Assembly (NCBI RefSeq): GCF_001633165.1
Contig: NZ_CP015418.1
Span: forward strand, 1,736,001 to 1,800,000
Length of the DNA: 64,000 nucleotides
Origin: Rhodovulum sulfidophilum DSM 1374
GTDB taxonomy: Bacteria > Pseudomonadota > Alphaproteobacteria > Rhodobacterales > Rhodobacteraceae
Direction: 5' to 3'
Part shown: positions 30,291 through 40,609 of the stretch, piece after piece
Position numbering within the stretch: the first letter of the stretch is position 1
Layout: each line of letters begins with the position of its first letter
Translations under genes and position numbers: made by a program
The notes under the pieces: model-generated
Told to the model about the DNA's origin: nothing
What the model saw: the letters and a program-made list of their open reading frames with translations, nothing else
Databases searched by the model: none

Positions 30291-30311
30291 CGATTTTTCG
30301 CCGAAAAATCG
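30291..30311. terminator. AT-rich palindrome between convergent mltG and recN
   Basis: CGATTTTTCG (30291-30300), one spacer base, CGAAAAATCG (30302-30311). A perfect 10-bp stem midway between the stops of mltG (30259) and recN (30333). Symmetric placement suggests a bidirectional terminator, though it lacks the usual GC stem and the U-runs lie within the arms. Confidence 0.5.
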
Positions 30312-30332
30312 CGCCTCGCCCCGGCGGCGCGT

Positions 30333-31985
30333 TCAGTCTTCCAGAAGTGACCGCGCCGCGGCGCGGGCGGCATCGGTCACGGTGTCGCCCGATATCATGC
30401 GGGCGATTTCGTCGACCCGGGCCGGGCTGTCGAGCGGCGTCACGATCGAGCGGGTCATCTCGCCCTCGACCCGCTTCTCCACTCGCCAGTGATGCGCTCC
30501 CCGGGCCGCGACCTGAGGCGAATGCGTGACCACCAGAACCTGGGCCGAGCGCGCCAGCGCCGCCAGTCGGCGGCCGACCGCATCGGCTGTGGCGCCGCCA
30601 ACCCCGCGGTCGATTTCGTCGAAGATCAGGGTAAGCGGGCTCGCGCCGCGCACCAGGCAGACCTTCAGCGCCAGCAGGAAGCGCGACAGCTCGCCCCCCG
30701 AGGCGATCCTGTTCAGGGGGCCGGCAGGCGCGCCGGGATTGGTTGCGACGGTAAAGGCCACCGCGTCCCGCCCGTCCGGGCCGGGCTCGGCATCCGAGAT
30801 CACGGTCGAGAAGACGGCGCGCTCCATCTTCAGCGGCGCCAGCTCGTCCGACATCGCGGCGTCGAGACGGAGCGCGGCGGCGCGTCGTGCCGCCCCGAGC
30901 CTTGCTGCCGCGGCATCATAATCGGCCCGCGCCTCGGCTGCCGCTCGGCCAAGCCCAGCCAGGTCACCCGCGCCGGCGTCGAGCGCGGCCAGTCGCGCGC
31001 GCAGGTCAGCGGCGAAGGCGCTCAGATCGTCGGGCTGCACGCCGTGCTTGCGCGCCAGGGCCCGGATGGCGAAAAGCCGCTCCTCGGTGGTTTCGAGCGC
31101 GTTCGGGTCGAAATCGAGGGCCTGGAGGCAGTCCTCGGTGGCCTGCACCGCCTCGCCAAGCTCGACCAGGGCGCGCGACAGGGCCGCAAGCGGGGCGTCC
31201 AGCCGCCCCTCGGCGCGGTCCGCCGCGCCTTCGAGCCAGCGCAGCGCGTCGCCCATCCGCCCTTCCGCGCCTTCGCCGGGGCCGAGCGCGGCATGGGCGC
31301 GGGCGATATCCTCGCGAATGCGTTCCGCGGCCTGCATCGTCCGGCGCCGGGCATCGAGGTCGGCCTCTTCGCCCGGCTCGGGGGCCAGCGCGTCGAGTTC
31401 GTCCACCGCGTGGCGCAGGAAATCCTCCTCGGCGCGGAGCTCGGCGATCCGGGTCTCGGCCTCGGCAACGACGCGCTCGGCCCGGGCGCGGGCGCGCCAG
31501 GCCGCACGGACGGCGTCGATCTCGGTCTCCAGCCCGGCAAAGGCATCAAGCAGCTGCCGGTGGCCGCGCGGATTGAGAAGCCCGCGATCGTCCTGCTGAC
31601 CGTGCAGTTCGACCAGCGTGTCCGACAACCGCCGCAGAACCTCGCCCGAAACCCGCCGGTCGTTGACCCAGGCGGTCTTCCGGCCCTCGGCGGTGTTGAT
31701 CCGGCGCAGGATCAGCTCGTCTCCTGCCTCGAGCCCGGCCTCGGCCAGAACCGCGTGGGCCGGATGTCCGGCAGGCAGTTCGAATTCGGCGACCACCTCG
31801 CCCTGTGCGGCCCCCGCCCGGACCAGGTCGGCGCGACCGCGCCAGCCGAGGACGAAGCCGAGGGAATCGAGAAGGATCGACTTGCCTGCCCCGGTCTCGC
31901 CGGTCAGCACATTCAGACCGGGCCGGAACCCGAGCTCCAGCCGGTCGATGATAAGCATGTCCCGGATATCGAGACTGCGCAGCAT
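30333..31985 (-). CDS. recN: DNA repair protein RecN
   Basis: SMC-like ATPase of 550 residues that helps hold and repair double-strand breaks. Walker A is at the N-terminus (LTGETGAGKSILLDSLGFVLG), followed by long helical coiled-coil segments with the reactive WVNDRRVSGEVLRRLSDTLVELHGQ, and the C-terminal ABC signature and Walker B (IASGGELSRFLLALK, LIFDEIDRGVGG). Last gene of the division/envelope block, 22 bp after bamD. A LexA box was not recognised upstream; bamD read-through is likely. Confidence 0.96.
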   Translation of the reverse strand: MLRSLDIRDMLIIDRLELGFRPGLNVLTGETGAGKSILLDSLGFVLGWRGRADLVRAGAAQGEVVAEFELPAGHPAHAVLAEAGLEAGDELILRRINTAEGRKTAWVNDRRVSGEVLRRLSDTLVELHGQQDDRGLLNPRGHRQLLDAFAGLETEIDAVRAAWRARARAERVVAEAETRIAELRAEEDFLRHAVDELDALAPEPGEEADLDARRRTMQAAERIREDIARAHAALGPGEGAEGRMGDALRWLEGAADRAEGRLDAPLAALSRALVELGEAVQATEDCLQALDFDPNALETTEERLFAIRALARKHGVQPDDLSAFAADLRARLAALDAGAGDLAGLGRAAAEARADYDAAAARLGAARRAAALRLDAAMSDELAPLKMERAVFSTVISDAEPGPDGRDAVAFTVATNPGAPAGPLNRIASGGELSRFLLALKVCLVRGASPLTLIFDEIDRGVGGATADAVGRRLAALARSAQVLVVTHSPQVAARGAHHWRVEKRVEGEMTRSIVTPLDSPARVDEIARMISGDTVTDAARAAARSLLED

Positions 31986-32007
31986 GCCCCAAACCCCTGT
32001 ATGCGGC

Positions 32008-32853
32008 TCAGAGCCACTCGCCCTTGATCATCTGGCGGTAGACCGAGCGCAGCCAACCCTCGCCCTTGGCCTCTGGTTCCAGCCCCTTGGCCTGCAGCAG
32101 CTTGTAGCCGTCCGCATACCAGTCGGTGCCCTGGAAGTTGTGGCCGAGAATCGCGGCCGCGGTCTGCGCCTCGTTGTCGAGCCCGAGCGCCAGATAGGAT
32201 TCGATCAGACGGTACAGCGCCTCGGCGGTATGTGTCGTGGTCTGGAAGTCCTCGACCACCACGCGGAAGCGGTTGACCGCGGCGGCATAATGCTTGCGCT
32301 TGAGATAATACCGGCCGACCTCCATTTCCTTCGCCGCCAGGTGGTTGAAGGCGAGGTCGAACTTGAGGATCGCGGATTGCGCGTATTCGCTGTCGGGATA
32401 GCGCTCGATCACGGTCCGGAGCGCCTGCAGCGCCTGGAAGGTCAGGCCCTGGTCGCGGCCCACCAGATCGATCTGGTCGTAATAGCTCAGCGCCAGCAGA
32501 TACTGGGCATAGGCCGCGTCCTCGTCCGCCGGATAGAAGTCGATATAGCGCTGGGCCGCGGCGCGGGCGGTCTCGTAATCCTTGGCCTGGTGATAGGTAT
32601 AGGCCTGCATGATCAGCGCGCGCTTGGCCCATTCCGAATAGGGATAAAGCCGCTCGACCTCGCCATAGAGCCGCGCCGCTTCCTCGAGGTCGCGGTCCTT
32701 CTCCAGCTTGGTCTCGGCCATCTGGTAAATCGTCGGCGCATCGAAGGTCTCGAGCGGCGGCGGCTTGCGCGACCCGATCGGGTCGCAGGCCGCGGTCAGC
32801 GAAAGCACCATGATTGCCGCTACCGCTCCGATGCGCCTGCTGCTTGTCGCCAT
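32008..32853 (-). CDS. bamD: Outer membrane assembly lipoprotein BamD
   Basis: Essential partner of BamA in outer-membrane protein insertion. A 281-residue lipoprotein: lipobox LTAAC at about residues 19-23, then about five TPR-like repeats (TIYQMAETKLEKDRDLEEAARLYGEV, LIMQAYTYHQAKDYETARAAAQRYIDFYP-type units; here read in pieces). The DEDAAYAQYLLALSYYDQI segment is characteristic of the ComL/YfiO family. Between lpxC (128 bp upstream) and recN (22 bp downstream), the order seen in related bacteria. Confidence 0.95.
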   Translation of the reverse strand: MATSSRRIGAVAAIMVLSLTAACDPIGSRKPPPLETFDAPTIYQMAETKLEKDRDLEEAARLYGEVERLYPYSEWAKRALIMQAYTYHQAKDYETARAAAQRYIDFYPADEDAAYAQYLLALSYYDQIDLVGRDQGLTFQALQALRTVIERYPDSEYAQSAILKFDLAFNHLAAKEMEVGRYYLKRKHYAAAVNRFRVVVEDFQTTTHTAEALYRLIESYLALGLDNEAQTAAAILGHNFQGTDWYADGYKLLQAKGLEPEAKGEGWLRSVYRQMIKGEWL

Positions 32854-32981
32854 ATGCCTGTCACCCCGTCCTCAAACGCTGCCCGGGGCCGGTGCTTGAT
32901 CCGCACTCATTCCGGGCCTTGGGGCTGTCCTAGCACAGAAAAATCCGGTGCAAAACGCCTTTGGCGCGGAAACTGCACAGC

Positions 32982-33899
32982 TCAGGCAACGGCCTTCAGG
33001 TCAGCCGAATTGAGCCCGAAGCCGGGCAGGGCGGCGCCCTGGTCGGTCGAGCAGGTTTCCAGCCGGAACGCGCCGGGTTGCGCGAACAGCGTCCGCAGCA
33101 GCCGGTTGGTCAGCGCGTGTCCCGCCCGCTCGCCGCGGTAACGGCCGAGGATCGGGGCCCCGGCCAAAGCCAGATCTCCGAGCGCGTCCAGCATCTTGTG
33201 GCGCACGGGCTCGTCGCGATGGCGCAGCCCGCCGGGGCTCAGCACCTTCTCGCCATCGATCACGACGGCATTGTCGAAGGTGCCGCCCAGGGCCAGGCCG
33301 GCCGCGCGCATGGCCTCGACATCGGCATTGCGGCAGAAGGTGCGGCTGTCGCAGAGCTCGCGCACGAAGGCGCCGTTGGCCATGTTCAGCCGCTTGGCCT
33401 GATGGCCGATGGCGGCGTCCACGAAGGTGATCTCGAAATCGATTTCCAGCGTGTCGGCCGGGCCGAGGCTGGCCCGGGCCGCGCCTTCGGAGACCTCGAC
33501 ATGTTCGAGGATGCGCAGCACCCGGACAGGGGCGGCGAGCCGGCGCAGGCCGCGCGACAGGATGCCCTGCACGAAGGGGGCGGAGGAGCCGTCCATCACC
33601 GGCACTTCGGGGCCGTCGATCTCGATCAGGGCATTATGCACGCCACAGCCGGAAAGCGCGGCCATCAGATGTTCGACCGTCATCACCGAGGCGCGGCCAT
33701 TGGCCAGCTTGGTGCAGAGGCGCGACGGCTCGACCGCGTCCCAGCGGGCGGGAATCAGGGCGTCGGGGCCCTCGATATCCGTGCGCCGGAACCAGAGGCC
33801 GTATTCGGCCGAGGCGGGATGGATCGTCAGCCGCACCGGGCGGCCGGTATGGAGGCCCGTTCCGGTGAAGGTGATCGGTGATTTCAGCGTCGTCTGCAT
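32982..33899 (-). CDS. lpxC: UDP-3-O-acyl-N-acetylglucosamine deacetylase
   Basis: Zinc enzyme for the committed step of lipid A synthesis. The 305-residue product starts MQTTLKSPITFTGTGLHTG at 33899; the frame upstream (48 more codons) is not conserved. Zinc ligands are visible: His in VMTVEHLMAALSG, and His and Asp in RHKMLDALGDLALAG. The active-site Glu lies in the same VEHLMAAL motif. Follows ftsZ by 283 bp with a terminator-like hairpin between, so it probably has its own promoter. Confidence 0.96.
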   Translation of the reverse strand: MQTTLKSPITFTGTGLHTGRPVRLTIHPASAEYGLWFRRTDIEGPDALIPARWDAVEPSRLCTKLANGRASVMTVEHLMAALSGCGVHNALIEIDGPEVPVMDGSSAPFVQGILSRGLRRLAAPVRVLRILEHVEVSEGAARASLGPADTLEIDFEITFVDAAIGHQAKRLNMANGAFVRELCDSRTFCRNADVEAMRAAGLALGGTFDNAVVIDGEKVLSPGGLRHRDEPVRHKMLDALGDLALAGAPILGRYRGERAGHALTNRLLRTLFAQPGAFRLETCSTDQGAALPGFGLNSADLKAVA

Positions 33900-34127
33900 C
33901 TCGGACCTGCTCGCGTTTGATCCGGGCTTCGCGCGTCCCGGCATCTTGGATGTAGAGGCCGATCCGGGTCTGCTCAATTCAAACATTGCAACGGTCTGAA
34001 ACAACGTGGCGCAGCCGCCGGCAGGAACCCGCCTGTTCGACAAATATATGATTTAGGGCATGAAAATTGCCCGGCCGAAAGTGCGGCCAGCTTGACGCAA
34101 CGGTAGCCTGAAGGGGCTTCCGAAACG

Positions 34128-34153
34128 AAAAGGGGGCCGGCGAACCGACCCCC
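34128..34153 (-). terminator. Intrinsic terminator of ftsZ
   Basis: Plus-strand GGGGGCCGG, CGAA loop, CCGACCCCC (34132-34153), one mismatch in the stem. On the transcribed minus strand the stem is followed by TTTTCGTTTCG. It lies 30 bp after the ftsZ stop. Confidence 0.7.
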
Positions 34154-34182
34154 GAAACTGTCCCCGCCGATGCGGGCCAGGC

Positions 34183-35799
34183 TCAGTTCGCCTGGCGCCG
34201 CAGGAAGGCCGGGATCTCGATCCGTTCCTGATCGGGGTCAAGATCCTCTTCCTCCTGCTGGGCAACCTGTCCGCGGCTGTAGAGCGGCGGCTGCTGGCGG
34301 AAGGTATGGGGGTTGCGCTCGGTCTGTTCCGGCGCATGGCCCGACATCCGGTTGATGAGCGAGCCGATGCCGAACCGTCCCTTGTCCCCGCGCGGATCGT
34401 CCTGCGCGGTGGCTGTCATCGGGGTATGCACCGGCTGGCGCGCCGGGGTCTTGGCGACGGCGGCACGCAGGCGGGCAAGCGCCTCGGGGGTGGGTTCGCC
34501 GGCATTGCGCGGCTGCGGCGCGACGAAGGTTTCGGCTTCCGGGTTTTCCTCGGGCTGGTAGGCGGGCGGCGGCAGGTCGGCACCGTCGCGGGCGGTCTCG
34601 GCGCGCTCATCGGCCGCGAACCCGGCATTGGCCGGATCGAAGCCCGAAAAGAGCGACGGTTCCTGCGTCGGCTCCTGAACCGTTTCGCGGGCGGCCACGG
34701 CCGGGCGCTGGGCCTGGGCGGCCGGGGCTGCGGCGGGCGCCGGCGCGGCGGCCGGGGCTTCCTGGACCTCGGCGGGGCGGTGCAGCGGCTCGCGCATCGG
34801 GCGGCGCGGCAGCGGAACCTCGTCGATGCGGGCGGCGGCGTCGATCCCGGTCGCCACGACCGAGACCCGCATCCGGCCGTCCATGTCCGGGTCGAGGGTC
34901 GAGCCGACAATGATGTTGGCGTCCTGATCGACCACGTCGCGGATGCGGTTCGCGGCCTCGTCCAGTTCGAACAGGGTCAGGTCGTAGCCGCCGGTGATGT
35001 TGATCAGCACGCCCTTGGCGCCGTTCAGGCTGATCTCGTCCAGCAGCGGGTTGGCGATCGCGGCCTCGGCGGCTTGGATCGCGCGATCCTCGCCATCGGC
35101 CTCGCCGGTGCCCATCATCGCCTTGCCCATCTCGTCCATCACCGAGCGGACGTCGGCGAAGTCGAGGTTGATCAGGCCCGGGCGGACCATCAGGTCGGTG
35201 ACGCCCTTGACGCCCTGATACAGCACGTCATCGGCCAGCGAGAAGGCCTCGGTGAAGGTGGTCTTCTCGTTGGCGATCCGGAACAGGTTCTGGTTCGGGA
35301 TGATGATGAGGGTGTCGACGACCTTCTGCAGGTTCTCGACGCCTTCCTCGGCCTGCCGCATCCGCTTCGTGCCTTCGAACTGGAACGGCTTGGTCACGAC
35401 GCCGACGGTCAGAACGCCCAGCTCACGGGCGGCCTGGGCGATGATCGGGGCCGCACCGGTGCCGGTGCCGCCGCCCATGCCGGCGGTGATGAAGCACATA
35501 TGCGCGCCGGCCAGATGGTCGACGATCTGCTCGATCGACTCTTCGGCCGCGGAGGCGCCGACCGAAGGGCGGGCGCCTGCGCCGAGGCCTTCGGTGACCT
35601 TCACGCCCATCTGGATGCGGGCCTGGGCATTCGATTGCTGAAGCGCCTGGGCATCGGTGTTCGCGACCACGAACTCGACCCCCTCAAGGCGCTTTTCGAT
35701 CATGTTGTTGACGGCGTTGCCCCCGGCGCCACCGACGCCGAACACCGTGATCCGCGGCTTGAGCTCTTCCTGCTCAGGCATGGTGAGGTTTAATGCCAT
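34183..35799 (-). CDS. ftsZ: Cell division protein FtsZ
   Basis: Tubulin-like GTPase that forms the division ring. The 538-residue protein starts [29 protein letters not shown]; the tubulin signature is [13 protein letters not shown], followed by T7 loop [12 protein letters not shown] long C-terminal linker of about 180 residues (Pro/Ala/Glu-rich) ends in the FtsA/FtsZ-partner peptide [12 protein letters not shown]. The length is typical of alphaproteobacteria. The preceding 177 bp to ftsA are AT-richer than their surroundings and probably hold an ftsZ promoter; no clear CtrA box (TTAA-N7-TTAA) was found. Confidence 0.98.
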   Translation of the reverse strand: MALNLTMPEQEELKPRITVFGVGGAGGNAVNNMIEKRLEGVEFVVANTDAQALQQSNAQARIQMGVKVTEGLGAGARPSVGASAAEESIEQIVDHLAGAHMCFITAGMGGGTGTGAAPIIAQAARELGVLTVGVVTKPFQFEGTKRMRQAEEGVENLQKVVDTLIIIPNQNLFRIANEKTTFTEAFSLADDVLYQGVKGVTDLMVRPGLINLDFADVRSVMDEMGKAMMGTGEADGEDRAIQAAEAAIANPLLDEISLNGAKGVLINITGGYDLTLFELDEAANRIRDVVDQDANIIVGSTLDPDMDGRMRVSVVATGIDAAARIDEVPLPRRPMREPLHRPAEVQEAPAAAPAPAAAPAAQAQRPAVAARETVQEPTQEPSLFSGFDPANAGFAADERAETARDGADLPPPAYQPEENPEAETFVAPQPRNAGEPTPEALARLRAAVAKTPARQPVHTPMTATAQDDPRGDKGRFGIGSLINRMSGHAPEQTERNPHTFRQQPPLYSRGQVAQQEEEDLDPDQERIEIPAFLRRQAN

Positions 35800-35976
35800 A
35801 GGTCTGGTCCGCCTGCTGTTTTCTATGGGGCCTCGGGGGCCGTTTTCCACCAAATCTAGTCTTATCCTACGCAACTAGTGCCGGATCGTCACGGAAAAAA
35901 CGCTTTAATACCACAAAATCCATATGTGGCTTGACAACAATCTGCGAGATTTTGCCGATCTGTCGATATGTAGCGC

Positions 35977-37311
35977 TTACCAGTTTTCCTTGAACCATCT
36001 CACCGCTCTTTTCAGCGATCTGGCCGGGTAGCGATCCATCGGCATTTCGAAATCCCACCACTCGTCCTGCGGCTGCGCCGCGAAAAGGCACAGCCCCACC
36101 AGGGCCGCGAATCCGGGGCCCGTTGCCGATTGCGGCAGGCCATGGACGCGCAGCGGCCGCCCCAGCCTGACCTGGTTGCCGAGAATGCGCGCGGCGAGCC
36201 CGTCAAGCCCGGGGATCTGGCTGCCGCCGCCGGTCAGGACGATCCGCTGGCTCGGCAGATGCTCGAAGCCCGCGGCGTCGAGCCGGGCGCGCACCTCTTC
36301 GAGGATCTCCTCGACCCGCGGGCGCATGATCCCGATCAGCTCGGCCCGGCTGACCGAGCGGCTGTCGGTCTCGTAATCGCCGCTGTCGCCGCCCAGGCCG
36401 ATCATCTCGCGGTCATCCATGCCGGTTGCGACCACGCCGCCATACAGCGTCTTGATCCGCTCGGCGGTCGAGAGCGGCACATGCAGCCCCTTCGAGATGT
36501 CCGAGGTGACATGCTCGCCGCCCATCCGCACGCTGTCGGCATAGATCATGTGCTTCTTGATGAAGATCGAGATGCCGGTCGCGCCGCCGCCCAGATCGAC
36601 GCAGGCTGCGCCCAGCTCCTGTTCGTCCTCGACCAGCGCCGAGATCCCCGAGGCATAGGCCGAGGAGGCCAGCCCCGCCGGTTCCAGGTCGCAGCGCTTG
36701 ATGCAATGCAGAAGGTTGTGCACCGCGCCGTCATCGACCGTCAGCATATGCATGTCGCAGGCCAGCCGGTGGCCGACCTGACCGCGCGGATCGACAAGCC
36801 CCGAGCGGTGGTCGAGCGCGAAATTCACCGGCTGGGCATGCAGCACCTCGCGGCTGGCGCCGATCTCGGGCATGTCGCAGGCGGCCAGAACCCGGGCCAC
36901 GTCCTGTTCGGCAACCGCATCGTCCAGCACCGTGACCTGGCCGTCGAGCCCGTAGGAGCGCGGCTCGCCGCCCGAGAAACAGGCGATGACCTGATCGACC
37001 CGGACCTGCGCCATCTTCTGCGCCGCCTGCAGCGCGGTGCGGACCGCGCGTTCGGCCTCGTTCATGCCGTGGATCTCGCCGAAACGCACCCCGCGAGAGC
37101 GGGTGGTGGCCGCGCCGATCACCCGGAACCGCGACTGCCCGGCCAGCGCGCCCATCTGCTCGACCCCGCCCTTCGGCGCGATGCCGTCGAAGCGCAGCAC
37201 CAGGCAGGCCACTTTCGAGCTGCCCACATCGAGGATCGCGATCACGCCCCGGTCCATCGCCAGCTTGCGCATCCGCCGCATCGCCCGCTGCGAGTGATAG
37301 AGGTCCGTCAT
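35977..37311 (-). CDS. ftsA: Cell division protein FtsA
   Basis: Actin-like ATPase that tethers FtsZ to the membrane. A 444-residue protein with phosphate-1 AILDVGSSKVACLVLRF, the 1C subdomain insert, phosphate-2 CVDLGGGATGISIF and the adenosine loop IVLTGGGSQIPGLDGLAARIL. The C-terminal amphipathic tail (RSLKRAVRWFKENW) is the membrane-targeting helix. Its ATG touches the ftsQ stop (1-bp overlap). Confidence 0.97.
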   Translation of the reverse strand: MTDLYHSQRAMRRMRKLAMDRGVIAILDVGSSKVACLVLRFDGIAPKGGVEQMGALAGQSRFRVIGAATTRSRGVRFGEIHGMNEAERAVRTALQAAQKMAQVRVDQVIACFSGGEPRSYGLDGQVTVLDDAVAEQDVARVLAACDMPEIGASREVLHAQPVNFALDHRSGLVDPRGQVGHRLACDMHMLTVDDGAVHNLLHCIKRCDLEPAGLASSAYASGISALVEDEQELGAACVDLGGGATGISIFIKKHMIYADSVRMGGEHVTSDISKGLHVPLSTAERIKTLYGGVVATGMDDREMIGLGGDSGDYETDSRSVSRAELIGIMRPRVEEILEEVRARLDAAGFEHLPSQRIVLTGGGSQIPGLDGLAARILGNQVRLGRPLRVHGLPQSATGPGFAALVGLCLFAAQPQDEWWDFEMPMDRYPARSLKRAVRWFKENW

Positions 37312-38186
37312 CAGTTCACCGCTCCTGCCTGTGTTGCCCGGATTTTCCGGAAGTCTTCGATCGCTGCCTCGGTCAGCCGCAGCGTCGGCCGCTCGGGGTT
37401 GCGCAGGTCGACTGCCTCGATGTCGCGCGCCAGCATGCCGGAGACGTCCTCCAGCGCGATCACCCGTTCAAGCGCCGCGACCGCGCCGGTCTCGGGCAGC
37501 AGGATGCGCTGATCGCGGTCAAGCACCACGTCCCAGCGCCGCTCGCCCATGCGCACCAGCCCGCGCACCCGGTCGGAAATCGGTGCCGCCGCCGCGAACA
37601 GCGCCATCGCCTCGGGCGCGGCCTTCCCGGCACCGTCGCCCGCGATCAGCGGCAGGTCGGCGCGGTCTTCGCGGCTGTCGAGCGCGGCGACCCGCCGTCC
37701 CCCGGCATCGATCAGGCTCAGCCCGTCGCGGCTGCGCCAGACCAGCGCCGCCTCGCGCTGCGCGATCTTCATTTCCAGCACGCCGCCGGGCCGGATCCGC
37801 AGCTCGGCCGATTTGACGGCGTCGAGCGCGGTCACCGCCTGGCGCATCGCCTCGAGATCCAGATCGAAGGAGGAGGCCGGCAGGTTCAGGGGCACGATGG
37901 CGCGGATCTCCCGGTCGATCGGGTCCGAGGCGCCCTCGATCACCAGAAGCTTGACCATGAATTCGGGGCGGGTCTCGATCTCGCGGCGGATCTCGGCCAG
38001 CCCGTCGCCGAGCGCCGCGCGGCGGTCGGCATCGGCCAGCCAGATCGCCGGGATCGCCGCCAGCACCACCAGCGGCAGGCCCTTCAGCACCGCCCGGCGC
38101 ACCATCGGCGTCAGCCACAGCCGCTGGGCGCGGTAGGCCCAGCGCGACGGCGCCGGGTCGCGATAGGGGGGCATCACCTGTCGCAT
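37311..38186 (-). CDS. ftsQ: Cell division protein FtsQ
   Basis: Divisome scaffold of 291 residues: a cytosolic N-terminus ([16 protein letters not shown]), one membrane helix ([16 protein letters not shown]), a POTRA region ([30 protein letters not shown]) and a C-terminal beta domain with [27 protein letters not shown]. The start at 38186 lies inside the end of ddl (13-bp overlap). Periplasmic; interacts with FtsL/FtsB. Confidence 0.95.
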   Translation of the reverse strand: MRQVMPPYRDPAPSRWAYRAQRLWLTPMVRRAVLKGLPLVVLAAIPAIWLADADRRAALGDGLAEIRREIETRPEFMVKLLVIEGASDPIDREIRAIVPLNLPASSFDLDLEAMRQAVTALDAVKSAELRIRPGGVLEMKIAQREAALVWRSRDGLSLIDAGGRRVAALDSREDRADLPLIAGDGAGKAAPEAMALFAAAAPISDRVRGLVRMGERRWDVVLDRDQRILLPETGAVAALERVIALEDVSGMLARDIEAVDLRNPERPTLRLTEAAIEDFRKIRATQAGAVN

Positions 38187-39097
38187 GACGCATCCTCCAC
38201 CAGCCAGCGGCAGAGCCGGCCGAAGGAAATCCCGCAATGCGCGGCCTGTTCGGGCGCCAGCGAGGTCGGCGTCATGCCGGGTTGGGTATTGGTTTCCAGA
38301 AGGATCAGCCCGTCGGTGCCGCGGCCTTCGTCCCAGCGGAAATCGGTGCGGCTGAGGCCGCGGCAGCCCAGCGCGCGATGGGCGCGGAGGGCGAAATCGA
38401 GACAGGCCTCGGAGACCTCCTTCGGCAGCTCGGCAGGGACCACATGGCGCGAGCCGCCCTGCACGTATTTGGCGTGATAGTCGTACCAGCCCTCGGTCAG
38501 GATGTCGGTCACGCCCAGGGCCCGGTCGCCCATCACCGTGGTCGTCAGCTCGCGGCCCGGCGCATAGCTTTCGACCAGCACGATCCCGGGCATCTCGGCG
38601 CCAAGCTGCGGCGGCGCATTGGCCGCCTCATGGACGATATGGATGCCGACCGACGAGCCCTCGTTATTGGGCTTCACCACATAGGGCGGCGCGATCACAT
38701 GGCGGGCCGAGACCTCGGCCTTGGCCGCCAGCACGCTGTCCACCACCGGCAGCCCGGCATCGCGATAGGCATCCTTGGCGCGCTGCTTGTCCATCGCCAG
38801 CGCCGAGGCCAGCACGCCCGAATGGGTATAGGGGATCTTCAGCCATTCCAGCAGGCCCTGGACGCAGCCATCCTCGCCCCAGCGGCCATGCAGCGCGTTG
38901 AACGCGACATCGGGCGCAGCCGAGATCAGTTGCCCGGGCAGATCCTGCCCGGCATCGATCTCGATCACGTCGAAGCCTTCCCCACGCAAAGCGGCGGCGC
39001 ATTCGCGCCCGGATGACAGTGACACCTCGCGCTCCGACGAGGGGCCGCCCATCAATACCGCTACACGGGGGGCTGTCCTGCTCGACTCGCCCGCCAC
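38174..39097 (-). CDS. ddl: D-alanine--D-alanine ligase
   Basis: ATP-grasp enzyme making the D-Ala-D-Ala end of the peptidoglycan stem. The start is set at a GTG (39097; product begins [19 protein letters not shown]) because GAGG sits 9 bp upstream; the frame runs 29 codons further upstream without conserved residues. Visible motifs: [47 protein letters not shown], and C-terminal [20 protein letters not shown]. 307 residues. Follows murB by 41 bp. Confidence 0.95.
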   Translation of the reverse strand: MAGESSRTAPRVAVLMGGPSSEREVSLSSGRECAAALRGEGFDVIEIDAGQDLPGQLISAAPDVAFNALHGRWGEDGCVQGLLEWLKIPYTHSGVLASALAMDKQRAKDAYRDAGLPVVDSVLAAKAEVSARHVIAPPYVVKPNNEGSSVGIHIVHEAANAPPQLGAEMPGIVLVESYAPGRELTTTVMGDRALGVTDILTEGWYDYHAKYVQGGSRHVVPAELPKEVSEACLDFALRAHRALGCRGLSRTDFRWDEGRGTDGLILLETNTQPGMTPTSLAPEQAAHCGISFGRLCRWLVEDASCDR

Positions 39098-39138
39098 TTC
39101 TGCTGCCTCGTGATGCGGGAACGTTCCGTCCCGCGTGC

Positions 39139-40071
39139 TTATGGGTTTCCCGGGGCCGGTTCGCCGACCCTCAGTATTTCCCATTCTAGCTCTATTCCGG
39201 AGGATTGAAACACCCTTTTTCGGACCTCTTCGCCCAGCCCCTCGAGATCGGCGGCGGTGGCGCCATCGGCATTGATCAGGAAGTTCGAGTGCTTTTCCGA
39301 CATCTGCGCGCCGCCCCGCGTCGCACCGCGCAGCCCGGCCGCGTCGATCAGGCTCCAGGCCTTCATCTCGTGGCTGTCATCGGCCCGCCCGGTCGAGCTG
39401 AACCCGGCCGGATTGCGGAAGGTCGACCCGGCGCTCCGCGCGCGGGTGGGCTGGCTGGCATCGCGGCGGGCGATCTGCTCCTCCATCTGGGCGGCCAGCG
39501 CCTCGGGCGCGCCGGGCCTGCCCTCGAAGGTCGCCTCGGTGATGACCCAGCCCTCGGGCAAATGGCTTTGGCGGTAGCCCAGGTGCAGATCCCCGGGCGA
39601 CAGCGTCACGATCTCGCCGCTCCGCGTCACCGCCCGGGCCGAGACCAGGACATCGGCGACATAGCGCCCGTAGCAGCCCGCATTCATCCGGACCGCGCCG
39701 CCGATGGCGCCCGGAATGGTGCGCAGGAAGCTCAGGTCGACCCCGGCCTCGGCTGCGCGGCGGGCGACATGGGCATCGAGTGCGGCAGCCCCGGCAGTGA
39801 CCCGCGCACCCTCGACCGAAATCGCGTTGAAGCCGCGGCCAAGCCGGATCACGACGCCGCGGATGCCGCCGTCGCGCACGATCAGGTTCGATCCCACGCC
39901 CATCGGAAAGACCGGCATCCCGGCGGGAAGGGCGGCCAGGAAGGTGGCGAGATCCTCGGTATCGGCGGGCTGGAACAGCCAGTCGGCCGGGCCGCCGACC
40001 CGAAGCCAGGTCAGCTCGCTCAGCGCCTTGCCGGGTGTCAGCCGGCCGCGGGGTTCGGGCATCTGGGTCAT
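39139..40071 (-). CDS. murB: UDP-N-acetylenolpyruvoylglucosamine reductase
   Basis: FAD enzyme that reduces the enolpyruvyl group to give UDP-MurNAc. A 310-residue protein with FAD-binding motifs [17 protein letters not shown] and [17 protein letters not shown], and catalytic-end signature [13 protein letters not shown] with [21 protein letters not shown]. Starts within an ATGA (40068-40071) shared with the small membrane protein upstream. Confidence 0.96.
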   Translation of the reverse strand: MTQMPEPRGRLTPGKALSELTWLRVGGPADWLFQPADTEDLATFLAALPAGMPVFPMGVGSNLIVRDGGIRGVVIRLGRGFNAISVEGARVTAGAAALDAHVARRAAEAGVDLSFLRTIPGAIGGAVRMNAGCYGRYVADVLVSARAVTRSGEIVTLSPGDLHLGYRQSHLPEGWVITEATFEGRPGAPEALAAQMEEQIARRDASQPTRARSAGSTFRNPAGFSSTGRADDSHEMKAWSLIDAAGLRGATRGGAQMSEKHSNFLINADGATAADLEGLGEEVRKRVFQSSGIELEWEILRVGEPAPGNP

Positions 40072-40358
40072 CCGTCACCGCCTCCGATCCATGCGCCGAG
40101 CGCATAAAGGACCGCCGAGACCAGCGCAACCGCGCCCCAGGGCAGCAGTACGGCCGAGGGCGCCAGCACCGCGGGTCCGTTGCCCGTTGCCTGCAGCTTG
40201 AGGCCGCCCCAGATCGCCCAGACCGAGCTGGTGTAAAGCCCGAACATGATGGTGAAGCCGATGGCATTGCGCATCAGGCCGTGGCTCAGCGCGGCATAGG
40301 CCACCAGCGGCCCGACCGCCCAGCTGCCATAGGCCAGAAGGAGCGTCGGTCCCGTCAT
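40068..40358 (-). CDS. Small membrane protein between DUF2484 gene and murB
   Basis: A 96-residue protein with three hydrophobic helices ([27 protein letters not shown] split over two, [38 protein letters not shown]). Coupled at both ends by ATGA overlaps: with the DUF2484 gene (40355-40358) and murB (40068-40071). No family recognised. Tight coupling inside the mur block suggests an envelope role, which is inference. Confidence 0.75.
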   Translation of the reverse strand: MTGPTLLLAYGSWAVGPLVAYAALSHGLMRNAIGFTIMFGLYTSSVWAIWGGLKLQATGNGPAVLAPSAVLLPWGAVALVSAVLYALGAWIGGGDG

Positions 40359-40609
40359 TCGCCGGTGCTCCGCCGCCGCCGGTTGAGCCATCGCCCGAGA
40401 TAGAGCAGCGGCCAGCGCAGGGTCGAGGCCCCCGCCGCCAGCGCGATCAGGCCCCAGAGCGGGCCGCTCTGATAGGTCACGAAGCCCAGCAGCGGAATGC
40501 CGGAGGCGATCAGCGAAAAGGCTGCGATCCAGTGGAGCTTTTCGGGCAGAACCCCGATCACCGCCGCCAGCAGGACCCACAGACAGGCCAGAAGCAGGGA
40601 CAGCGTCAT
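40355..40609 (-). CDS. DUF2484 family small membrane protein
   Basis: An 84-residue protein with two or three membrane helices (LLLACLWVLLAAVIGVLP, FSLIASGIPLLGFVTY, SGPLWGLIALAAGAS) and a basic tail ([20 protein letters not shown]). The LWxLxAxxxxxLP start, the W-x-L-x-A-L-A-A middle and the WPLxYLxRW tail are as in DUF2484, a family found between murC and murB in Rhodobacteraceae. Function unknown. Overlaps the next gene by ATGA. Confidence 0.8.
   Translation of the reverse strand: MTLSLLLACLWVLLAAVIGVLPEKLHWIAAFSLIASGIPLLGFVTYQSGPLWGLIALAAGASTLRWPLLYLGRWLNRRRRSTGE

Noticed and set aside
34306..35793. 495-codon plus-strand open frame opposite ftsZ
   Set aside because: A shadow of ftsZ; Gly/Arg/Val-rich with no recognisable domain.
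35800..35976. CtrA site controlling ftsZ
   Set aside because: No TTAA-N7-TTAA pair could be read in the AT-richer ftsA-ftsZ spacer, so none is claimed.
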